Source: Lingula anatina (Eukaryota > Brachiopoda > Lingulata > Lingulida > Lingulidae). From it: DNA of 64,000 nucleotides. A program made the translations under genes and the position numbers. The stretch is from positions 403,664 through 467,663 of the forward strand of contig NW_019775303.1 of the NCBI RefSeq assembly GCF_001039355.2, written 5' to 3'. The notes beneath the pieces are model-generated. The model was not told the origin of the DNA. It saw only the letters and a list, made by a program, of their open reading frames with translations, and did no database searches. Positions 1 through 15,700 of the stretch are shown here, in pieces; the first letter of the stretch is position 1, and every line of letters starts with the position of its first letter.

Positions 1-225
1 GTTTGTGCTTGGCATGCAGTAACTGCTTTTGAAATGGTATAATATTGAATTATAAAAAAGTTTTGATTTTAAACAGTGCAGACTCCTATTAAGTTCCAAC
101 CGATGATACAAGTCACAATTGCAACTAAAAATTATGCTGTCATTGTCAATTTCCATGTACTTAGAATGAATGCTCTGATGTAAAATAGTCTCTTCACAAT
201 TAAAATCAGAGACAATTTTTTCCAG

Positions 226-3080
226 AGTGTGACTGTAACCAGTATGGGTCTACAGGTACCTCCTGTGATCAGAGGTCAGGCCAGTGTTCCTGCAGACCAT
301 ACTATGAAGGCAGGGCATGTGACTCTTGTGTGGTGAGTATACACTGTCTGGCATAGCCCACAGGGGTGTGATACAACACATTTACATATATCTAGACGAA
401 ATTGTTCCACTGGGATGACATCTCATTTTCTGTTTGAAGTAGTATAATAACCATGTACCTTTTGCTCACCAAAACTCATTCTGTTTTAATGGGTTTAAAG
501 AGTTTTGTATTAAAACTTACACCTTAGTGGTTGCCAGTCTTGTTTTAAAGTTTGGCTGTAGGATTGTTGATTTGGCTATTGTGTATTTTTCAGTGTCAAC
601 TAGACTGACAATAACTTGTTTTTAAATTTTCACGAACTTCTGTTGCCATCTTTGTTTTTCAGGCTGGCTATGGTAACATTATAGCAGGTTGTCCTAGGTG
701 TAGCTGTAACTTGACTGGGTCTGTGTCCAACCTGTGTGACCAAGTCAGTGGACAGTGTCCTTGTAAAAATGGTGTGGGTGGTCAGTACTGTGGCTCATGT
801 CTGCCTGACCACTGGGAGTATTCTGAGGAAGGGTGCAAAGGTGAGTTATATGTGGTCTATTTCAATAGTTTGTTTTTTCTTGCCTCCTATACTAAATGGA
901 AAAAAAGATGTCTTAGGGGATCACTTTTGTTACCATAGCATTTTCAAAATTTTGGCAGTAAATGAGAACAACGTGGCACTTTTTTGTGCAGCAATAAGTA
1001 GCAAAAGCTCAATTTAATTGTTGACAATTGCATGCATGTGCAAATGTTAAATCAAATGTCAATTCCTGTGCATGAAATATCACTGACAGTTGAGACTTAT
1101 CATAGTAGATGGGATACATGTAGAAATATCCTTTCATATGAATCATATGAATTTTTTTTGAAGAGTGTTAATCTAATTAACAATACTGTGGTTGCTGATT
1201 GTGTATTCCAGCCTGTAATTGTCACCTGAAAGGTTCTAATGACAGCCAGTGTGACTTGGTGACAGGGACATGTACCTGTCAACCTAATGTGATAGGAGAC
1301 AAATGTGACCAGTGTGAGGTAGGCAGTGTTAACTCTCACAAATGAAAAATTTTGAAGATAGCGATTTTTCTGGCCATGGTGCTTATGTTAAAGTAGTTGC
1401 TTTATTGAGAAAGATTAGGAAACAGTGGCCAAAGTGATAGTTTTATGTTGGTGTGGAAAGTGTAGCATATGTAACCACAATTCAGAGTTTTGAGATGATA
1501 GAATGACGCAAACTGTCATCAGCATTTGATTATAGCAAAATTGTAAAGCACAAAGGTTGCTACATTTGACTTTGAAAGATAATTTTATAAAAATATTCAC
1601 ACTGCTCTCTGTAATTAGAATTAATCACAAACAATAATATTGTACTGTTCCTAATTTTTGCCACTGTTTCAGATCAACTACTATGACTTAGACTCTGGCA
1701 ATGGCTGTCAATCATGTGACTGTGATGTGACAGGTTCCACCTCACTGCAGTGTGGCATGACCAGTGGTCAGTGCCCCTGTAAGCCAGGAGTGACTGGACA
1801 GAAATGTGACCAGTGTAGACCAGGATACTATGGATTCTCTTCAAATGGCTGCACAGGTAACAATTAACACAGTTCTGTTCAGTTTTCAAGTCAACCACCT
1901 TAGCTTGTGCACTGATTCAGCATGATTTACTAATGTGCAGAAATATATTTATACCATTTAATTAATACTTTTTTTCTTCTCCAGAATGTCCTGTGTGCCC
2001 TGTGGCTGGGCAGGTGTGTGATGCAGTGACAGGAGAGTGTGTGTGTCCCACCAATACTGAGGGTGACAGGTGTGAGCGCTGTGTGCCAGACACCTGGGGA
2101 CATGATCAGCTGTTAGGATGTAAGGTAAGATGTAACAGGTGTCAACAAGGATAGAAATACTTAATGCCACTAATTATTAAGAAGGGGTGTGTGTTGCAGT
2201 GAGTTTTTGAAATAAGAGTTTGATGTACCAAAAAGCTTTTTGATTTGTGCTGAAATTATTAAATTTGAATCCCTCTTATGAGGGTAATAAAAAGGAATGG
2301 GAAAATACTCCTTTTATATATATTTAGCAATAAATTTGGGTGCTCATTTAGTTAATGAAAATTTTTAAAAGATATTTTCATCATTTTTGTGAATTCAAGA
2401 AAAAATGTATGTATATTTTCTTTTTCTTTGCATTCAGCAATGCAACTGTAACATGACTGGTTCCCTGGACACTCAGTGTGACACTGTGGATGGTCAATGT
2501 GAGTGCAGACCAGAGTATGATGGCATGAAATGTGACATGTGTCGCTTTGGCCATTTTGGATTCCCTAACTGCCGTCCTTGTCACTGTAATGAGAATGGAA
2601 CCGTCATGTCTGACTGTAATGCCAAAGGTCACTGTCAGTGCCAAGAAGATGGACAGTGTCCTTGCAGGGTAGGTTTAGGCTCTGTCAACATGGGGGTGAT
2701 GTGTTGCCAAAATGACCAAAAGAAAAAGTTTTTACGTAAGAAATTGGTTGTAACATGAGTGAAAGGTACACATTTTTAATCATTTATAGAGTAAAATGTA
2801 GAATAAGTAAGATCTGATTAACATCATATCAATTAATTTATTTTAGTCATTATATTAGATTGATTAATATATATTTATTTGGCATGGATTTTATTGTATG
2901 TAGGTTTTTAGTTACAAATTGTGTATTGTCATTTCTTAGGGGAATGTTGAGGGTTTGAAGTGCAAACACTGCAAAGAAGGCAGCTTCAGTCTGCAGTCCA
3001 ACAACCCTGAAGGCTGTACTTCCTGCTTCTGTTTTGGAAAGTCAAACATTTGTGAACAAGCTCAGCTCACATGGAACATG
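226..3080 (+). CDS. Laminin EGF-like (LE) module array before the laminin IV domain
   Basis: Exons 1-7 encode about seven consecutive eight-cysteine LE modules, recognisable by repeats such as [33 protein letters not shown] and [10 protein letters not shown] arrays are stiff rods and in other laminin chains also carry nidogen-binding loops. The fifth module has an unusual opening ([18 protein letters not shown]) lacking the usual CxC spacing. The seventh is lengthened ([17 protein letters not shown]) and spans the exon 6/7 junction. Exon 7 ends in [17 protein letters not shown], the standard run-in that splits an LE module to receive the inserted laminin IV domain. Positions 1-225 look intronic; no exon was seen there. 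Confidence 0.93.
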
Positions 3081-6000
3081 GTAAATGTGGTGGTTAAGAA
3101 TGCCTGTTTAAGCTATTTAGGAAGTTGTGTATATTATTTCTGGTTGCCCGAGTCAAAGTTAATGAGGGACTGAGACTGTTTTAAATAAATATTTTTAGGA
3201 AGCTTGTTTATTGACAGCAATTTATCAGTGAAGCCAATGTAAAGTAAACACTGTTTAATTTTTAAGATATTTACAATAAAAAATGCATCAACTTCTTAAG
3301 AACAAAAAAGTAAATATTCCTATTTGGGTTATTGCCTTTTAAAAAAACAGCCACTTCAATATGTCCGCTTCATTAGAGATGGAATAGAGGGTTTAGGTTG
3401 ACATGAGTCTAATGTTATTTTTAGTAAATGTCTTATTTTACACAGCATAAATTGAAATGTATCACGTTTTTTTTTAAGACTGAAATGCCTACAAGGAGTG
3501 TAAGAGTGCAACTTGATGGTGTGTCAGTGACCACAATTGAACCAGCCCTTCATGTAATCCCTCCAGATGCAGATGCCATCTTTGTCACTTCACCTGATGA
3601 GGAGCGCCCTCTATACTGGAGTGCACCCAGGAAGTTCCTGGGTGATAAGGTTAGGAGGTTATAGCTGTGACAAATTGTGGGTGAAGAATGTGATATGTGA
3701 TTAGATGATAAACAAATTGAATTGTCAAAGTTGGAAGAAAAAATTTTGAAATTAAAAATGGATGCATGTATGTCAGCAAAAGAGATACGACCTTGCAGTA
3801 TTAAAATAAGGCAACTGATGCTAGTGTCAGTAGTCAAATTAATGCCTATCTGAGATTAAAAAGTGTTGATTTAAGGCCTGCAGTATTTTAGTTCTTTCTT
3901 CTTTCAGACCTTGTCTTACTATGGCAAGCTGAAGTTTGTGATCTACTTTGAAGATCAAGATTCCCTGAACACACTCCCTATCCCCATAGTAGACCATTCT
4001 GAGTACAGAAGATTCCCACTTGTCCGTATTACTGGGAATTTCCGTGTGGTCCTGGACTACTTTGCTCCATTGACTCCTGGAGTGGAGAATGAGTTTGAGA
4101 TTTTTCTGAGAGAGGTAAAATATGTTTTTGTTGTTATATATAAACACACCTTTATTGTTCATCATCAAGTGGCAAATCAGATTGATTTTGTGTGATGATC
4201 TAGATGTGATATAATATTAAGATTGTTTCTGTTATCTCCAGGACCAGTGGACAGACCCCCTCCAGCCCAGCAAGCCAGTCACCAGAGAGATGTTAATGGT
4301 GGGACTGCAGAATTTACAGAGCATCAAGATACGAGCATCAGGGAATTCTAATCTCAAATATGCTGAGTAAGTAGACAGGTTGTCAAGTGGTGATGCCTAA
4401 CTGAAACAATGATAACTTATCAAGATTAAGTTCTTGTAATACAGGATAGACTGAGACAAGGTTCACGATGGACTGGGGTTTTTGACTGCTTTAATTATTG
4501 CTTTAAAGTAAAGCATTTTTATAAAAAGGGCACTTAAATATGTTTTGGTAAATTGTTATTTGACTTAAAAAGTTCTAAGCTTGGTTGCTAGATTGATGTC
4601 ATTATATTTATGTGGTTCTTTAAAAACAACCATTGTAAATTATAGGATCCGTGGGTTGAGTCTGCAGCATGCCACCAATGCCAGTGCAGGAGAGGCTGCT
4701 CTGGGTGTGGAGAGGTGCCAATGTCCACCTGAGTATGCAGGACATTCTTGTCAGGTATAATGTGACAGATGTGACAGTGAGGGAGACAGTTGATAGTGTG
4801 CTACGTATGGCAGTGTGCTAGGTGTGACAGAGTGATAGTATTAACAATTTCTGTCTGTTTCACACCACAGAGTTTAAGACAGGTACTATAACTGGGGTGT
4901 AATTGTATGTTTGATGTTGTGCCTATAGGAGATTAAATTGGTGCGATCAGTATATAGGACTGTGTTTCAGCATGATGCTTTTTAATGATTGTGCTGTTAT
5001 GCATCTTGAGCCAAGAGTTTTGTTGAGTTCAATATAATAGTAAGTTAAAGATATAAAATTACATGTTATATATAAACGTATTAATTATGGAGATGAGTTT
5101 AATGCTGCAGTATGTTATAGAAGGTGCATGGTGTTTAAGGAACCTACCTTTCAACTCTAAATTGAACTCTTATTCAGGATCCAGCCCCTGGCTACTTTCG
5201 TTTCTTCCCATCCAGTAACCTTGAGGAGCCTGAGCTTATCAAGCTGTTAGGAATCAGCAAACCCTGTGAGTGTCATGGCCACAGTGACATGTGCAATAAG
5301 GAGACTGGAGTCTGCTTGGTAAGGAAAAACTTACTTCTTCATAACTGCTTTATTTTGTTCTCAAATGGAGCAATTTTGATTTCATTTTGACTCAAAATAT
5401 TTTTTCCAATGATTGCGATCAGTGCAGTTACTCTTAACTCCTTAATGTATCATTACTTCAGCAGTCACACCTAACACAACCATAACCTATAACTACTTTC
5501 AGAACTGTGCTCACAACACAGCAGGTGACCACTGTAATACTTGTGCTGAAGGTTACTATGGAAATGCCACATCAGGGCGAGAGGATGCCTGTCAACCATG
5601 TGGATGTCCCAGACTGGAACCACAGAATAAGTAAGTATAATCGTCCTGTGTACCCCTTGTAAGATAAAAGAAAAACCTTTATCATAGAAGACCATTATTA
5701 TTTATGAAGTTTAATAAGAGATAGCCAGACTTATTTGTGTTTTTTCACTTGTAAGATGTAAAATTATAATAATTTGATTTTAAGCCTGTTCTCTTCAAAA
5801 TGTTTTTGCACAAAAATTTTGCATTATTACATAACATGCATAAAAATATTTGTTTGTGCATTTTTGGCAAATTCAGTTTTAGGTGTTCTTGTTTTCTTCA
5901 GTTTCAGTCCCACCTGTGTGACCAATGCCACAGCCGATGGATATGTGTGTAATGCCTGTCCAAGGGGATATGAAGGAGATCACTGTGAACGGTAACATCT

Positions 6001-9000
6001 CATTAGCTTTGTGATTTCTTTGTTATTTTGTCACTTCACTCTTTAGCATCTGAAGTAAAACTTTGCAATATGTATTATATTTTTTAATGCTGTTTCATTT
6101 GAAATGTCCACAAATTACTCTATTTGAAGATCTTATGCAATAAGTATTTTTATTGGACTTACTTAAAATTGTTTCAGATGTTCTGACTATTTCTATGGTG
6201 ATCCTACCAAGCTGGGTGGGGAATGTGTACCATGTGACTGCAGTGAAGATGGTTCATTGGACAATCTTTGTGACAGGGAGAGTGGCCAGTGTATCTGTCA
6301 CCCTGGGGTACTGGGCAGGGCCTGTGACCAGTGTCAGCCTAGATATGCTGTTGTTAATGGAAGATGTAAATGTAAGGCACAAAAATTCTATTTTTTGTTG
6401 CATTCTTGGCATCATCATTGTTTCAACTTTTATTTAAGCTGCATAGATTTAATGCCAATCTTAGCAGTACTATCAAACAAGTTGCCTCTATAGGTAATGT
6501 ACATTATATGTGGCAAGATGTCAGAAATATCAAAATTACCAAAATAGTGTAATTCACTTATGTATGATTTTGCTTTACTCAATACATACATATACAATGT
6601 ACATAACAAGTCAGTATTGTTTAACAAATTGCCATTTTAGCCATTTGCTGTTACCCTTGGATTTTTGTGTTTTATATTTTTAATTCATGCCCTTGTATTC
6701 AATTTTTATAAGCATATAACCAGAGACTGTATATTCTCTATATTTTACAGCATGTGATGTTGGCTGTACCAGAGACTTAATGGTGGCAGTAGATGAGATG
6801 GAGGTGATGGTCAGAGGGGTCAACACGTCCACCATGGTGGTAATTCCATGGGAGAGATTCTTTGCCATGGAGAACAAGACCCAGGTTCTTAGGGTAAGTG
6901 TATTAGTTGTATACCACACAGGAGAGGAATTATGATCTCCTGAGTCATCAGGTACCACTGTCAGAATGTTTCACAAAATCAAGATAATCTGAGTGTGATG
7001 GCAGTACTTCTTTGGACATTTGATTAGAGGTACCAGCAACATGCATGGTAAAGTGTTAGTTTGCATGGCTGGGTAAATGGGCGGTGATGTGCAAATTTGA
7101 TTTACTTTGATTCACAGCTATATTATATAGGAGTTAATCTTACATAGAATACAACCATAACCTATAGCATAAAGTGATGACAAAGAAGCACCAAGAGAAT
7201 GACTATATCCCCTTGTCAAATTCCAGGGCAAATTGGATGCTATAAGGAAAGTCAAAGTGGGAGATATGGAGGTCATTGTTAAAGAGCTTCAGGCCAATGC
7301 CACCAAGTTATATACTCAGGTAGGGCATAGAGGCCAACTGCTTCTGTCATTTTGAGGACTTTATTTATTGCAAAGGGTTAGAATTTTGTGGTTACTTATA
7401 TTGGTACATACTTCCACGTTTTATGCACTGAAAAAGAAAATAGATTTCTTATGTCAGAAATGTCATGATTGTACATAACTTTGCACTAAGGAATTACTTA
7501 ACTGTTTATTGTGTTGTACAGACTTCCAGTATGGCAAATGATGCAATGGGTTATAGCATGGTGGCATCAAACCTAAGCAAAACTGCAGATGGTATGGAGA
7601 AAGAGATCAGAGAGATAATAACTTCAGCCAGAGGTGAGAATAAGTCATGGAATATTGAAGTGCCATATTACCAAACACATCTTACCTGTATTGACAAAAC
7701 TAGTAGATAGTAAAAGTAAATGACATATTTATAATTTGTCAACTGTATATTTGCCAGTGAATTTGAGAGTGCACAGTGACAGATTTGAATTAACCAGGAA
7801 ATCAGAAGCAATATTACATGATTAATATTGTTGTAGTTTATTTTGCTTTGACTTTTGTTTATCAGATCTCCTAGACAACCTCCCAGATGTACATCAGTTG
7901 TCTGGTAATGTCAACCTGACCTCAGTAATGATGAAGGCCCAGGACATAATGAAGATGATCAGAGAGAGGGATTTCAAACCTAATATTGAGAATGCTGATA
8001 ATGAGTTGGAGTAAGTTACCCAGTTAGATAAAGTCATATTTTAAATGAGTATTTTGTACTAAAGTGGGCCATTCATACAATTGCTAAGGATCAATTTAGA
8101 TGAGCGGGAAGATCATCATCCAGAAATGGAACTGCATTTCAGTGCACCAGATGGTTACTTAAAAAAACTAATCATTTTTTCAAATGACTAATACATGGAG
8201 AGAATTTCTTCAATAATTCATCAATTTTTGTTCAGATTGGCCAAGGCACTCAAGTCCAGTATAAGTGACCTCCAGTCCAAGCTGACCAATGTGACTGATG
8301 CTGCCATTAGCATCCAGGAGCTGGCTGACCGATTGAATGATCTTATCAGCCTTGCAGAGCAATCAGCCAAGGATTCTAGAGCAGCTCTGGAGCTTAACCA
8401 GAAAAATGATGAACTGATTAAAAAACTGCAGGTAAATGGGAGTGAATATCATGGTGACCCAGTTTTTTTCTTACTTTCATTGTGAAAATTGCACTGCAGG
8501 TTTGTGTAGTGTTGGAACTTTGTTCTGTAGTCAGATATTTCAAGTTTAATTCTATTTATTTTGCAGAACATGACCCAGGCTCTCCAGACCAGAGCTCTGG
8601 CTGTTTCTTCTATGTTGAACATGTCTTCAGAGATGTTGAAAGAAGCCAACATGACATTACCAAACAGTAGTGCTGAATTCCTCAGGGTAGGTATTTTTAG
8701 GTTACCTGTAAAGCTACAATTTTATAATACATTATAAACTGAAAATAATTATACTTTGACATTTGTGTGTTTGTCTTATTGTATTCATGAAAAATTGTGT
8801 ATCTCTAAAGAAATTATATGATAATTATGAAATTTCCTAACTTCATTTTTTATAGTTTATGAAGTTTTATGTGGAATTTTGTTTTATTGTTCCAGGACTT
8901 GCTTGAGCAGCTGAAAAAGGACACTGAAAACCTGACCATAGCTGCTGGACTTCTGAGGCAAAATCTTCCAAATCTAGAGCCAAAAGTGAGGCAAGCAGAG

Positions 9001-12000
9001 GAACTGGCAGAGAAGCTGAGAATGCAAGCAGATAACTTAGACAAGTAAGGAATATGCCTAAACCAAAGACACCTTTGTTCTTCTTTAATGCTATCAGTTA
9101 TTGTTTTAAAGTGTTATCAATTTTTTTATGCCTGAAGTAAAGGTAGAAGCTGAAGTGCTTGTTTATGAATAATTTTATATAAGACAAAAATTAATTTTTA
9201 ATCAATTTTTCAACCCCTATTAATACATTCTTAATTTCCATTGTATTAATTTCTCATTCAATTTCATTTGATAATATTTGTCATTTCTGTCTACTTATCC
9301 ATCTCTGTTTTTTTTTTTTTTTTTTTGCAGCATGTTTCAGGGTGCTCGTGCCACCTCAGAAGATGCAGTTAAAGCTGCTCAGGTGTATGAAGGCATAGTA
9401 GTGGCTGTGGATGATGCTTTGAAAGAGGCACAGAGTGCACATGATTTGGCCTCAGAGGCCATGAATAAGGTATGCAATATATACATTGTTCTAAACGTGC
9501 ATGTATATGCACAGAGCAGTTTACTTACATACAGGTTAAAAGAAATTGATATGAAATAAAAAACTGAAACAATAACACATCTATCATGTTCATGTTTTCA
9601 TTTCAAGACTACCACAGCAGATGGCAGCACATTGCAAGAGAAAGCCAAAAAGTCAGCCAACACAAGCTTGGACTTTGTGAATGAAGCCAACAGACTGGTC
9701 AATAGCAGCAAAGACCTCAAAGACCTTCTGGGCAGCATTGACAAGGATATTGACCAGGCCAATAAGAGAATGGATGAAGTGGACAGTGCCAAAGAACGTC
9801 TGACAGAAGGTATGGACAGGCTTCCTGCAGGAATACATGAGAAACTCATTGAGGCTAATGATAATGCGACTGGAGCCCTGGAAAAGGCAATGAATACTGT
9901 GACAAGTGTTGACTCTATTCAAGAAGGATTAGACAATGACCTCAAACCAAAACTTGATGTTGTGAAAGTGAATACCAAGGAATTGCAGGACTTGGAGACC
10001 ATGACTGGAACCAGTAAGTGGTTGATATATTTCATTATTTTATGTTTTATTTTTTGAAATATAGTTGAGCCATAAATATATAAATTTTTTTAACCGATTT
10101 TATTTTCAGTGTGGATATTGTATTCTGAGATTCAAAATTAAGAAAGAACTTTTGAAGACACTTAAGTAGTGATAGATATCCAGTTCTAATGGTGATTACG
10201 ACACATTTCATGATTTTAACGAAATGCAAACATTTGTATCTTTTAGTGATGGAGATCAACAATAATCTTGATGGTATTCGTGATGTGAACCGCTCTATCC
10301 ACACCACTCTGGGAGCTCTGAACAGACTCAACATGTCACTGTCACAGAGCCTGGAGGAGCTCAGGGAAAGCATACAGAAGGCTAGGGAACAGGCCAATAA
10401 TGTAAGGAACACACTCATGCCATGCATATGTGCGTGCGCGCGCACACACACACACACACACACACATCATTGATTTATTATGTTGAATGGTAACCAGATT
10501 TTATCATCACAAAGCCCATATATCCTTGTTAGAATTGAAGGGGTACAGTCTTTTATCTATATGATAGCCAAATCTTACATAACACATTGCAGATAAAAGT
10601 CTCCCTGGCAGCCGGTGGTAGTTGTCACCGTGAGTACAGGACAGAGGAGCTGAAGCCCAGCACTACCAACACCATCAGTTTCAACTTCAAGACCAACAAC
10701 ACAGAGAAGGACATGTTGCTCTTCTATGTGCAGGGAGAAGAAAAAGTAGGCAACTGTGTGATCCGTGTTAAGGAGGGTGGGGGATGAGAAAAAATTGACA
10801 AAACAAACTTTTTAGGTTGTTGCCATATTTTCATTTTTCTTGTCATGGATTAAAAGGTGGAAAGCTTCAAGAAACCAACTTTTCATACATTGTGTTATCA
10901 TAAAACATATCAACAAAGTTCAAGTATGAATATTGCAACCTTTTTGGATTTGCTGTATGAGTTGGTGTTTTTACTATCGGGAGCAGTAGCAGTGTACTTT
11001 CTCTCTGTATTTATAGCCTGAGTTCATGGCAGTGGAGATAGTGGAAAGAAAGCTCCGGTTTGTTTGGAACAGTGGTGGGGGTGTGGCCATGGCAAATCAC
11101 AGCCTACAGATAGAGAGTGAGGAAACTTCAATACAACCGGATGAGAAATGGTACAGTGTCATTGCTAGAAGGTAAGTAGACACAGAACATGATGGATAAT
11201 ATAATTAGTTATAAAGATTGGGATCATTCATTCTGAAAGTTTAAAGTTCATTGATTCAGAGTCCTTTACATGATTATGTGTATGCAATAAATGACAACTT
11301 GCAATCAAAACACTTAGTACAACAGTCTAATCAGTCATATTAATAATGATAATTTTTTTTTCAACCATTTTGTCTTGTATTAATAATCATTTATAATACA
11401 AGAAAGAAAAAAGAATAATGTTTATTATCACTGAGCATGTATAAATGCTGTAAAATGCCACAAAAATGTGAAAGTGACCAAACTCAAATATACAATCAAT
11501 GACTTTTATATTATTTATTCATTTTCAGAACTGCCAATGTTGGTACTTTGGCTGTTCAGAAGATCAAGTTTGCAGGAAATGATGATCCTGCTCTAGCCAG
11601 CAGCTCATCGTCTGCTCAGTTCACAAAACTTGACCTAAATGACAGGGCAAAGTTATATGTGGCTGGTGCTCCCCAGGGAACTGTGGAGGTAGGGAGAGTC
11701 TTTCTTTTTGGATTTTGATGAATAAATGGTTAACAGGTTAACTTGGTTTATCAATTTACAATCTCTAAGTTAAAGAAAAACAAAATTTTGGTGCTTTAAA
11801 AGAAAGTTAACTAATTTGTTCAGACAAAACTGATGGGATTTTTAAAATCATACATATAATGATCATTGATGTAGTAAAAGGTATATTTATTTGCTATCTG
11901 AGCATGACAGATGTGTTCAAGTGACGTGTGTGAGAGTTAGGTGGATGTGTATTGAGTATAAACAAAACCACATATTGGGATATTTAGGGGCCTTTTTAAT

Positions 12001-15000
12001 CAGAGTCCCTATTTAAGTTATTAGATAGACCTTTTCACATTGAGTTACATTTCATTTTTCCAGCGTGATCCTGCCCTGAAAGGAGGAATGTTTGTTGGCT
12101 GTATTGCTGATGTCACACTGGATGGCCGTGTGATTGGGCTGCACAATTTCAACCAGTCATTTGGAGAGTGTGGCATGTGCACAGAAAGGTGAGATTTGTT
12201 CTTTTGTTTAGTATTGTCCTGGAATTTGCCTGACAGAAATTTTGAGAGAAATTTATGAGTAACTTTTTATTTACTTTTTAAATCTATGAAATTTCCAGTC
12301 CAACACCAGTGGCTCCTAAGGATATATCCCAGTTTGATGGTACAGGCTATGCAGAGGTGCCTCCTATACAGCGCTATGACTCCACAGGTTATCTGGCTCT
12401 GTTTGAATTCCGCACCTTCTGGGAGGATGCCCTTCTATTCTTTTCTGGCAACAAGGCTAATGTAAGTCTACCTTGTCAACTGTGGTTGGGTAGAGAGGGG
12501 ATTTACTGGCATTGGTTAAATGAAATAAGTTAAAATTCGAAGAGAAGATATGTTTCATTTACCTATGAAAATGTTAGAATACTTTTCTTTCAATAAACAA
12601 GTCTGTGTTCTGCACTAATTAATGTAGGATGTATGCCACTACAAGTACTTAAACAAATGGAAACTTGGTGCACATTTTTGAGTTTTTCCTCAATCCAGGG
12701 AGAGTATATTGCTGTTGAACTAGTGAATGGCAAGGTTGTGTTCAGTGTCAACTTTGGAGGTGGTAATAACATCTCCATTGAGAGCAGAGAGAAATATAAC
12801 ACTAACCAGTGGATGACAGTAAAGGCTGAGACACAGGGAAATGCAGGTTAGTAAACAAAATCACCCTGATTTTGGGAAGTGTAAAATAATTATCAAATGA
12901 TTAAATTTTATCCAGTTGTTTAGTAACAGTGTTTGGTAAAGTGATAATAATTCTGTTATGAACCAGTTTTTAGCAAATTGCAATAGATATAAAAATTGCT
13001 GCATTGTATTTGTTTTGATATGTTTTAAACTAAGATATGTAATCCTAATGCTGCAGGTCAGCTTGAAGTGACCACCAGTGAAGGCAGAGAAGAGTTGAAG
13101 AGAGCTCAGGCCACTGCAAGTGGAGAGGACAGTCTGGACATCAGTAACGCCAGTGTGTACTTTGGAGGAATACCTTCTACATCAAAGTTTGACAGGTAGG
13201 TGGGCCGGGAAGTTATGTGCATTGTATAATAGACCAGACTACAACTGTGTTAAAAAGAAGCAGTGCTTTCAATCATTTTTTTAAAAATTTAAAATGATTC
13301 TGGATTTCCCAAAAATCTATCTAACTATCTATCTAACTTTTAAACCAAGTTAAAACCAGACTAAAACTATGTCTATAATCTTTGATGCAAAACATGCCAG
13401 CAGGTTTGTTTAGATTCTGCTGTTTCATCTTGATATCAAACCATTCCATTTTTTCAGTTTCCTTTGTATAAAGCTTGATGAAATACCTAGTGACAGATGG
13501 TCAATGTTTTGCATGAAGTGCTCATCATTCAATGTGTATTTTGTTCCTTTAGCTTCCCTCTGTCTGTGCGTACTCCATTCCTAGGCTGTATGAAGGGCAT
13601 ACAGGTGACGGCAGGAGGCAATGCTCTACCACTGTACAAGGGACTCAGTATAGGAATGACTCTAGGATGCAGGGAAAATGTGAGTACTGTATGATAACAC
13701 AGTAACGAGTAATGCTCTTGAAGCAGAACGACACTTAGTATATCAATAAGATCACTATGTTAGATGGTGTGAAATGATTATTTAAAAGAATAACAAATTA
13801 AGTTATACCTAGGCAGTGTAGATACATGAAGTCTAAATGGTATATTCCTTACATATACTAGTGACATTGATTTGAAATTTAGATATTTTAATGAGTATTT
13901 ACTCATTTCAGAAAACCCGTGTGGCAGGTTTCCATGGTGATGGCTATATTCAACTGACAGGGGATAGTCTTCCAGGAAGAGAGGCAGATATTTCCTTTTC
14001 TTTCCGCTCACTTCAAGACATTGCACTTCTGTTACTGGGACTTGGAGGGCAGGCTGACCCTGTAAGTATATACAGCAAGAATCTTTAAAACAACAACCGG
14101 GTTATTTGTGGTTTTACACCACATTTTTCTATTTAGATGGATGAAGATGCTTTGATAGATAGATTGACAACCCCATTTATCCATTGATATTGGCATAACT
14201 TTGTACTTTTTAACCACACATCATCATCCATGTGTATTTTCAGCACTTCTACTCAGTGTCCCTCATAGATGGTAAGCTCCAGGCCAAGTTTGATGCTGGG
14301 GATGGAGAAGTCACCATTACCTCTGATGATACTTTCAATGATGGCATGTTGCATGGAGTGTCCATAATCAGGAATAGGAGAAAGTAAGTATACAACCTAC
14401 TACATCGGTGGATAGCTCATTGAATTACATAGTAATACTGCAGAGTTTGGTTGAAGCAAATAAACAAAAATATGTAAGAATGATTCCACTTCATCCATTA
14501 ATCTGTTTGATACATCAAAATGCATGTACTAAGTAATACTATAATCTGAGTGATTGTTGTTTCAGAATTAAGCACAAAATGGTGGTGAAATTTAAGGGAC
14601 CGTTCACATGGAAAGTCTATTTTCTAAAAATCTATTTTCTATTTGTGGTATCTTGTTATCACGGAAGTAACTGGCTCGCGCTGCCAGTAATTACGCCGCA
14701 GGATATTCAGGGCACAGACCGTGATCACAAGATACCAAGAATAGAAAATAGATTTAAAAAAAATAGACTTTCCATGTGAACGGTCCCTAATTCAGCAAAG
14801 GTTATCTAAACAACTTTGGCACACTTGACAGTGAAGTGTTTTGCAATCAGAAATTTAACAAAACACATGGCAGTAGTATAAAGGATGAGTGCGAATAAGG
14901 GGGTAAAAGTGCCCACTTTTGTACATGAAAAATAAATTGTGAATGAATGGAAAAAAATTGTTGCCAAATTAAAGTTGGGGTCTTACACTTTTATGATCCA

Positions 15001-15655
15001 CTTATAAAAAAAATATTTATTGAATTTGAAATATAAAAATTTAATGTTAAAATGACCCTGTCAAATATTCATGAAAATGTGTGTTTTAGGGGGGGTCTGA
15101 GTTGCAATGCTACATATCTTTAGTTATAGTGGGGTGACAACTGTGAAATTTTGTAATTGGGTACAGAAGGTGCCCATGTAAAAAAGTAAGGCAATATGTG
15201 GCCAATCATTGTTTGTGATCAATATTTTGATTGCTTTATTTGTACATGTAGTGCTGATTGAAAGAAGAATCTTACAGTGACTTGAGGATAAAAGATGTTC
15301 ATTTTCTATATGAGCCCCTGCCTCAGACAAGCTAATTATTCACGGTTGAAAAGACATGAATATAAGGTAAGATATGTGAAAATCAGCTTGTCTGAGGGTT
15401 GGGCTCGATATGTACTCAAACTAAATAGGGACATTTTCAGTCCATATGCTAGCAGGCGGCCATGTTTATTCCTGCCATGAGGTAGCTGCTACATGCTTAC
15501 TTAGGATGGCTAGGCAGATACAATGAAACTTATGTTCAAAAAGAACAACTCAAAATACAATGTAGGTCTTTGAAAGGAAAATAGGGGTTAGAGTCACTAA
15601 ATTATTTTCAATTACAACCAAAAAAAGAAAAGTAATTATCATGAAATGCATGCTA

Positions 15656-15700
<45 letters not shown>

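Noticed and set aside
14566-14779. Possible extra laminin exon after a good acceptor (TTTCAG at 14560-14565)
   Set aside because: Codons following it do not resemble an LG domain and run straight into a MITE; exon 18166-18342 joins exon 35 in frame and continues LG3 correctly.
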